A stretch of DNA of 33,259 bases from positions 1 to 33,259 of the forward strand of contig JAAVFY010000019.1 in assembly GCA_014800515.1 (NCBI GenBank), read 5' to 3'. Numbering within the stretch: the stretch's first letter is position 1; every line of letters starts with the position of its first letter. Origin of the DNA: Bacteroidales bacterium (GTDB taxonomy: Bacteria > Bacteroidota > Bacteroidia > Bacteroidales > Muribaculaceae). Made by a program: the position numbers and the translations under genes. Under the pieces are notes generated by a model. The model was not told the origin of the DNA. It did not search any database and saw only the letters and a list, made by a program, of their open reading frames with translations. This document shows positions 27,028 to 33,259 of this stretch, in pieces.

Positions 27028-28971
27028 ATGGACATTACACTTCCGATCCTCATCTTGGCCATTCCGGTGACGATGTTCCTCGTCTTAGGAATCGGCGGAG
27101 TGAAGATGTCGAAAAAAATGGCCGGAATCCTCGGAATCCTGGGCATGGGCACCACTATGACCCTTGCCTATATCGTGGCCTTTACTTATTTCTTCTCTGG
27201 CTCCCCTGACTTTATCGTCGACGGTATTCGCCAGCAGTTCCAGGTTTTCAACGTGGAATGGCTTGCTTTCACCAAGAAGCTTATCGTCAATATCGGCTTC
27301 CTGCTTGACCCTATCTCAGCTATGATGCTGGTGGTCATCACCACTATCTCTTTCCTCGTGCATCTCTATTCATGGGGATATATGGAGGGAGAGCAAGGAT
27401 TCCAGCGTTATTACGCTTTCCTCAATCTCTTCTCCTTCTCGATGCTCGGCCTTGTGGTTGCCACCAATATCTTCCAGATGTATATCTTCTGGGAGCTTGT
27501 GGGTGTCAGCTCCTATCTGCTCATCGGCTTCTATTATAAACTCCCGTCTGCTGTTTCGGCTTCCAAGAAGGCGTTTATCGTCACTCGTTTCGCCGACCTC
27601 GGTTTCCTTATCGGTATCCTCGTCCTCTCTTTCTATACCGACACTTTCGATTTCGTCACTTTGACTTCCAATCCTGAGGCGGTTCTCACTTCCACCGGTG
27701 GTGCCACTTTCCTCGGTGCCTCTGTCCTTACTTGGGCGATGGTGCTGATCTTCACAGGCGGTATGGGTAAGTCGGCGATGATGCCTCTCCATATCTGGCT
27801 GCCCGATGCAATGGAGGGTCCCACTCCCGTGTCTGCGCTTATTCACGCTGCCACAATGGTCGTGGCAGGTGTCTATCTCGTGGCCCGAATGTTCCCGGTA
27901 TATTGTGTGGTTGAGAATGCCATGATTTTCATCGCGGCTGTAGGCGCTATCACTGCTTTCTATGCTGCCGTTGTGGCATGTGCTCAGATTGACATCAAGC
28001 GTATCCTCGCGTTCTCCACTATCTCTCAGATCGCTTTCATGTTCGTGTCAATTGCCGTGGCATACGACAAACCCCTCCCGGGTGTACACTACTCCGGCCT
28101 CGGATATATGGCCGGTATGTTCCATCTTTTCACTCACGCCATGTTCAAGGCGCTTCTCTTCCTCGGAGCCGGCGCGCTTATCCATGCGGTTCACTCCAAC
28201 AATTACACCGCCATGGGTGGTATGAGAAAATACATGCCCATTACTCATTGGACATTCCTTATCGGGTGTCTCGCTATCGCAGGTATTCCTCCGTTCTCGG
28301 GCTTCTTCTCCAAGGACGAAATGCTTGCCGCGATGTTTGCCAACCACTGGTTCTGGGGTGCATGGATGACTATGGTGGCAGGTCTGACTGCTTTCTATAT
28401 GTTCCGTATGTATTTCCTCGTTTTCTGGTGGGAAGAGAATCCTCACTATAAGGAACATCGTCCTCACGACGCACCCTGGCAGATGTCGCTCCCGCTCATC
28501 TTCCTTGCTCTCGTCAGCTGTGTGGCCGGTTTCATTCCATTCGGTGAACTCGTGACTTGGAACGGTGCTCCCTACATTATCCACATCGAGCCTACTGTGG
28601 CAGTGACTTCAATCTCTGTGGCTGTCGTCTCCATCCTTATCGCAATGAAGCTTTATCTGCGTAAGAATGACGTGCCCGCACGCATGAAGAATGCTCTTCC
28701 CGGTCTCTGGCAGGCAGCCCATCGCAGATTCTATTGGGATGAAATCTATCAGTTCATCACCCACAAGATCATCTTCGGTATAATCTGCCGCAGCATAGCT
28801 TGGTTCGACCGTCATGTAATTGACGCCACTATGGACGGATTTGCTAAAATCACTCAGAAGTCCTCTTACGCTATTCGCGGAATGCAGAGCGGAAGCATCC
28901 AGAGTTATGTCGCCTGGTATTTTGCCGGCGCGGTTGCTATCGCTGCTATCGTATGGATTTGTCTTCTCTAA
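27028..28971 (+). CDS. nuoL: Complex I subunit L
   Basis: WELVGVSSYLLIGFYY; MGKSAMMPLHIWLPDAMEGPTPVSALIHAATMVVAGVYL; FSTISQIAFMFVS. Confidence 0.97.
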   Translation: MDITLPILILAIPVTMFLVLGIGGVKMSKKMAGILGILGMGTTMTLAYIVAFTYFFSGSPDFIVDGIRQQFQVFNVEWLAFTKKLIVNIGFLLDPISAMMLVVITTISFLVHLYSWGYMEGEQGFQRYYAFLNLFSFSMLGLVVATNIFQMYIFWELVGVSSYLLIGFYYKLPSAVSASKKAFIVTRFADLGFLIGILVLSFYTDTFDFVTLTSNPEAVLTSTGGATFLGASVLTWAMVLIFTGGMGKSAMMPLHIWLPDAMEGPTPVSALIHAATMVVAGVYLVARMFPVYCVVENAMIFIAAVGAITAFYAAVVACAQIDIKRILAFSTISQIAFMFVSIAVAYDKPLPGVHYSGLGYMAGMFHLFTHAMFKALLFLGAGALIHAVHSNNYTAMGGMRKYMPITHWTFLIGCLAIAGIPPFSGFFSKDEMLAAMFANHWFWGAWMTMVAGLTAFYMFRMYFLVFWWEENPHYKEHRPHDAPWQMSLPLIFLALVSCVAGFIPFGELVTWNGAPYIIHIEPTVAVTSISVAVVSILIAMKLYLRKNDVPARMKNALPGLWQAAHRRFYWDEIYQFITHKIIFGIICRSIAWFDRHVIDATMDGFAKITQKSSYAIRGMQSGSIQSYVAWYFAGAVAIAAIVWICLL

Positions 28972-29011
28972 TGTGTGAATTCATATTGCAACTTTTAATA
29001 TTTAGAAAATT

Positions 29012-30526
29012 ATGTTCGGAAATATATTGATATGGTTTGTCATAGTCCCCATCCTCATGATGGCCGGACTTGGCGTATGCCGTAACAGCAGTATGAATGC
29101 CATTCGCACTGTGATGGTGGTGGGTTCGACTGTGCTGATGGGCCTTGCTATCTGGCTCTGCTGCGACTTCCTTCGTCTGCGCGAAATGGGTGTTGACGAC
29201 GAGATGCTCTTCACGGGCAGTTGGATGTGGTATGCTCCGCTTAATATTCACCTTGCTGTCGGTGTTGACGGTATTTCGGTATTGATGCTTCTTCTCTCGG
29301 CTGTGATTGTATTCGCAGGCACATTCGCCTCATGGAAGATCAACCCGCTTCCCAAGAATTTCTTCCTCTGGTTTGCTCTTCTCTCCACTGGTGTGTTCGG
29401 TTTCTTTATCTCCATCGACATCTTTACGATGTTCATGTTCTATGAGGTGGCTCTTATCCCGATGTATCTCCTTATCGGAGTCTGGGGCACAGGGCGCAAG
29501 GAGTACTCAGCCATGAAGCTGACTCTCATGCTTATGGGTGGTTCTGCCTTCCTGATGCTCGGCTTGCTCGGCATTTACTGGCATTCCGCTCCCGAAGGCA
29601 TGGAAAAGACATGGAACATCCTTGAAATTGCAGCCAATAATTCCGTTGATCCTTCCTGGCAGAATCTTCTCTTCTGCTGCACATTCGTTGGTTTCGGTGT
29701 GCTCGGTGCGATGTTCCCCTTCCACACTTGGAGTCCCGACGGTCATGCCTGTGCGCCTACAGCAGTCTCCATGCTCCATGCCGGCGTGCTTATGAAGCTC
29801 GGTGGCTACGGATGCTTCCGAATCGCTATCTATCTTCTTCCCCAGGCTGCCAACGAACTCGCTTGGATCTTCATCGTACTCACAGGTATTTCTATTGTAT
29901 ACGGTGCCTTCTCTGCCTGCGTACAGACCGACCTTAAGTATATCAACGCTTATTCCTCAGTGTCTCACTGCGGCATGGTGCTCTTCGCAATCCTGATGCT
30001 TAACACCACTGCAATGACAGGTGCTATCCTCCAGATGCTTTCACACGGTCTGATGACAGCTCTCTTCTTTGCGCTCATCGGTATGATCTACGGAAGAACT
30101 CACACTCGTGATATCCGCCAGATGGGTGGTCTCATGAAGATTATGCCTTATCTCGGCGTCTGCTACATGATTGCAGGTTTCGCATCTCTCGGTCTTCCCG
30201 GTCTCTCCGGTTTTGTCGCCGAGATGACAATTTTCTTCGGATCATTCCAGGATGCCGATTTCTTCCATCGTGCCTTCGTCATTGCCGCTACTTGTTCTAT
30301 CGTTATCACAGCGGTATATATCCTCAGAGTTGTCGGCAAACTTCTCCTCGGCCCTGTCTATGACGAGCATCATCTCGCACTGACTGACGCAACATGGTTT
30401 GAGCGTCTATCCACTGTGACGCTTATCCTCTGCATCGCCGGCATCGGATGCTTCCCCAACTGGATTAACGAGACGATACAGTTCAGCTTCGGCCCAATCG
30501 TTAATGCTATCCAGAACGCTATCTAA
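29012..30526 (+). CDS. nuoM: Complex I subunit M
   Basis: VDGISVLMLLLSAVIVFAG; FPFHTWSPDGHACAPTAVSMLHAGVLMKLGGYGCFRI; AYSSVSHCGMVLFAI. Confidence 0.97.
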   Translation: MFGNILIWFVIVPILMMAGLGVCRNSSMNAIRTVMVVGSTVLMGLAIWLCCDFLRLREMGVDDEMLFTGSWMWYAPLNIHLAVGVDGISVLMLLLSAVIVFAGTFASWKINPLPKNFFLWFALLSTGVFGFFISIDIFTMFMFYEVALIPMYLLIGVWGTGRKEYSAMKLTLMLMGGSAFLMLGLLGIYWHSAPEGMEKTWNILEIAANNSVDPSWQNLLFCCTFVGFGVLGAMFPFHTWSPDGHACAPTAVSMLHAGVLMKLGGYGCFRIAIYLLPQAANELAWIFIVLTGISIVYGAFSACVQTDLKYINAYSSVSHCGMVLFAILMLNTTAMTGAILQMLSHGLMTALFFALIGMIYGRTHTRDIRQMGGLMKIMPYLGVCYMIAGFASLGLPGLSGFVAEMTIFFGSFQDADFFHRAFVIAATCSIVITAVYILRVVGKLLLGPVYDEHHLALTDATWFERLSTVTLILCIAGIGCFPNWINETIQFSFGPIVNAIQNAI

Positions 30527-30556
30527 GGTATTGAAAAAATAACAACATCTACGACA

Positions 30557-32041
30557 ATGGATTATTCTCAATTTGGGGCTATGATCCCCGAGCTTATCAT
30601 ACTGGGGATTTTCTTGGTGGTCTTCCTTTGCGATACCTTCTCTAAGGATGGCTCATCAAAGAAGTTCCTGACTCCGCTCACCACTGTCCTCTTCGGTCTC
30701 GGCACGATTGCCATCTGGCTTGTGCCGGCTTGTGGCAACGAGGTGTTCGGCGGAATGTATGTCAACGACACTGCCACTAACGCTCTGAAAGCTATTCTCT
30801 GTGTAGGCGTATTCATCGTCTTCCTGCAGTCTGCCAAGTGGGTTGAATCCGACGAGGTGGCTATCAGAAAAGGAGAGTTCTACGAATTGTTGCTCGTGAC
30901 TCTCTTCGGTATGTTCCTTATGGTGTCCGCTCGCCATTTCCTGCTCTTCATCATCGGTCTGGAGGCAGCATCACTTCCTCTGGCAGCGATGGTGGCGTTT
31001 AATAAGAATCACTATGAGAGCCATGAAGCAGCAATCAAGTATATCCTGACAGCCTGCTTCTCCTCTGCGATTCTTCTCTTCGGTCTGTCACTCGTCTACG
31101 CGTTCTCAGGAGGCTCGCTCTACTTCAACGATATTGCCGTAGCTCTGTACAGCGGCAATATCAACGGCCTTCTCATCTGCGCTATAGCCTTCGTGCTTGC
31201 CGGTATCGGTTTCAAACTTTCACTCGTGCCTTTCCATCTCTGGACAGCTGATGTATATCAGGGTGCTCCCACGGCTGTCACAGCTTATCTTTCCGTCATT
31301 TCAAAAGGCGCAGCTGCTGTGGCATTCTTCATCATCTTCGTTCAGTGCTTCGGCGCACTCTACTCGGAAGTTTGGGAGTGGATGCTCTATGCGGTGATTA
31401 TCCTCACCATCACTGTCGGCAACCTTTTTGCGATCCGTCAGAAGAACATGAAACGCTTCATGGCTTTCTCATCAATTTCGCAAGCCGGCTATATCATGCT
31501 CGGTGCAATGGCAGCTGATTCTCTCGGACTTGCCTCCATGTTCTTCTACATCTTTGTATATGTAGTCAGCAACCTTGGAGTATTCTCTGTCATCTCTATG
31601 ATTGAGAATAAGACCGGAAAGATCGGAATGGATGACTACAACGGTCTTCACAAGACCAATCCTTGGCTTTCATTCGCCATGACTCTCGCCATGTTCTCAC
31701 TCGCGGGTATTCCTCCCTTTGCAGGATTCTTCTCAAAGATTCTCATCTTCACAAGCGTGACAGGTTCCAACTCCATGGCTCTCTACATGCTTGTTCTCAT
31801 CGCCCTTATCAATACCATCATCTCGCTCTACTACTATCTGCTTGTAGTGAAAGCAATGTGGATCTCCGGCGACGAACCGGTTATTGAGAATTTCCGCAGT
31901 GACTGCAGCGAGCGTCTTGCTCTCGGGCTCTGTGTCGCAGGAATTATCTTCTTCGGCCTCGTTCCTTACATCTACCAGTATTGCTTCGATGCCGTCAGCA
32001 ATTCTGCGCTCGCATCCATGTTAAGCATAACTATCGGCTAA
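30557..32041 (+). CDS. nuoN: Complex I subunit N
   Basis: FKLSLVPFHLWTADVYQGAPTAVTAYLSVISKGAA; FSSISQAGYIMLG. Confidence 0.97.
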   Translation: MDYSQFGAMIPELIILGIFLVVFLCDTFSKDGSSKKFLTPLTTVLFGLGTIAIWLVPACGNEVFGGMYVNDTATNALKAILCVGVFIVFLQSAKWVESDEVAIRKGEFYELLLVTLFGMFLMVSARHFLLFIIGLEAASLPLAAMVAFNKNHYESHEAAIKYILTACFSSAILLFGLSLVYAFSGGSLYFNDIAVALYSGNINGLLICAIAFVLAGIGFKLSLVPFHLWTADVYQGAPTAVTAYLSVISKGAAAVAFFIIFVQCFGALYSEVWEWMLYAVIILTITVGNLFAIRQKNMKRFMAFSSISQAGYIMLGAMAADSLGLASMFFYIFVYVVSNLGVFSVISMIENKTGKIGMDDYNGLHKTNPWLSFAMTLAMFSLAGIPPFAGFFSKILIFTSVTGSNSMALYMLVLIALINTIISLYYYLLVVKAMWISGDEPVIENFRSDCSERLALGLCVAGIIFFGLVPYIYQYCFDAVSNSALASMLSITIG

Positions 32042-32076
32042 GCTGAATACATCACTTCATATTTTATACTTCTCAA

Positions 32077-32123
32077 GGGGGGGGGACGATTTCGATTTAA
32101 CGATATTGTCCCCCCTGTTTTTT
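32077..32123 (+). terminator. Strong intrinsic terminator of the nuo/atp cluster
   Basis: GGGGGGAC ... GTCCCCCC then TGTTTTTT. Confidence 0.85.
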
Positions 32124-32267
32124 CCCAACACTTTACTATTTATTCGTGGAATTTTCTGGGAGAGAAGGTCGTGACCGATCTTGAGTTCAGAGACAAGGAA
32201 GTTCTATTGCACAATAGATAATGGATTGCAATGATGTTGGATACTTATCCGACATATAGAAAGAAGT

Positions 32268-32307
32268 AAAAAAAGGAATCACCTGCTTATACGTGATTCC
32301 TTTTTTT
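32268..32307. terminator. Bidirectional terminator
   Basis: AAAAAAAGGAATCAC ctgcttatac GTGATTCCTTTTTTT; serves the minus-strand gene ending at 32339. Confidence 0.85.
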
Positions 32308-32338
32308 GCCATATTGATGAAGGAGAATAATATATTCT

Positions 32339-33259
32339 TCAGTTTCTGAGGAATTTCGGAGCCTGGAAGTAGAGCCCGAGATTAAGTCCGAAGTTCCAGT
32401 TGCGCGCCGGGTTGGAGAGATAGTTGACGTAGACCGACAGACTCGCGAAGGAGAAATTGTAGACGGCCGCCGCCTCCCCGATAAATTCCACTTTACGGAA
32501 CCCTCCGTCGTATACTGCCATACCCTCGGCATTCTGGCTTATATCACGGAAGGGTGAGAAGGCGAAGAAGTCGCCGCGAAGCTGAAATTTCCCGAAGGGA
32601 TTCCACACGGGCGACACACCGGCCGCCACATAGTTGTCGCTGCGGAATGCTATATTGAAGTAGTTGCGGGTAGAAGGCGTAGGGGCGAAAGCTGCGGAGT
32701 GTACCAGTGTGGCAGTATAGTCTTGATAGAGCTTTTCAAGTGTTGCAAGTCCCTGCGCCATTAGTCCGACTGAGAAATGACGGCTTATACCGAAATATTG
32801 TTTCCAAGCCAGCTGCAACGATAGGGTAGGGTGAGCTCCATATTTCACCTCTCGTGATTTGTCCCCCTCCGGCATATAGCGGGTGTATTCATAACTTCCC
32901 AACATCTCCGCCTTCCAGCATTTTCCTCCATTAGGATACATCGGGTCGTTCAGATTGTCACTCTCCATTCCAAGTCTCAATTCTCCGGCCGAATAGTGAG
33001 TCTTATCTTTTGCTATTCTTGAGAAGTCTGCGATATTGGTCGGAAAATAACTGTCACCAAGATAGCCCCAGCCGAATGAACCGTATAATTTGGCCGACAT
33101 ACCTGCCTGTCGAGTGTAAGTGGCACGGGCGAATACCTGTGTGTCAGAGATGAAACTCGGTGTGGAGTTCTCATAAAACAGGAGCTCCGAATCATAATAC
33201 TTCTGCCTGCTGGCCACAAACTCAAGACTAACGTCAGACGGAGTCTCTCCTGCAAGCTC
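32339..33259 (-). CDS. C-terminal outer-membrane beta-barrel region, possibly of a patatin-like phospholipase/BamA-type protein (5' end outside window)
   Basis: Frame open to the window edge (ELAGETPSDVSLEFVASRQKYYDSE...); C-terminus SLSVYVNYLSNPARNWNFGLNLGLYFQAPKFLRN resembles surface-antigen barrels fused to patatin domains. Confidence 0.5.
   Translation of the reverse strand, partial: ELAGETPSDVSLEFVASRQKYYDSELLFYENSTPSFISDTQVFARATYTRQAGMSAKLYGSFGWGYLGDSYFPTNIADFSRIAKDKTHYSAGELRLGMESDNLNDPMYPNGGKCWKAEMLGSYEYTRYMPEGDKSREVKYGAHPTLSLQLAWKQYFGISRHFSVGLMAQGLATLEKLYQDYTATLVHSAAFAPTPSTRNYFNIAFRSDNYVAAGVSPVWNPFGKFQLRGDFFAFSPFRDISQNAEGMAVYDGGFRKVEFIGEAAAVYNFSFASLSVYVNYLSNPARNWNFGLNLGLYFQAPKFLRN

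Noticed and set aside
32130-32222. Short in-frame stretch TIYSWNFLGEKVVTDLEFRDKEVLLHNR* downstream of nuoN
   Set aside because: No start codon and too short; could be a gene relic, but nothing supports it.

Overview
33.3 kb window, probably from a Bacteroidales genome (Muribaculaceae-like). The lineage is inferred from TTTG/TAnnTTTG promoters, a fused nuoCD, a short AtpC and an extended AtpB. Main contents, left to right: (i) the 3' end of a CDS, then a three-gene block (membrane-anchored small protein, Spy/CpxP-like periplasmic protein, 1993-aa alpha-2-macroglobulin-like protein). This block lies between two ~94% identical ~200-bp intergenic direct repeats that carry terminal inverted repeats. 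(ii) A ~600-bp CDS-poor region with a strong candidate structured ncRNA and a separate 22-bp perfect palindrome. (iii) A minus-strand sdaA-rnz operon. (iv) A TonB-dependent receptor plus lipoprotein pair separated by a heptamer microsatellite. (v) An ~18-kb plus-strand cluster in which the complete F-type ATP synthase gene set (atpD-C-B-E-F-H-A-G) sits inside the complex I operon, between nuoH and nuoI: nuoA-B-CD-H / atpDCBEFHAG / nuoI-J-K-L-M-N. NuoE, NuoF and NuoG are absent. The cluster has a good Bacteroidetes-type promoter upstream of nuoA with 10-bp tandem repeats just upstream, and a strong terminator after nuoN. Several long, structured intercistronic regions lie inside it. (vi) A minus-strand outer-membrane barrel gene runs off the right end. 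The nested nuo/atp supercluster with its RNA-structured junctions and the ncRNA locus are the most interesting signals. All structure calls were made by eye; no searches or folding were run.
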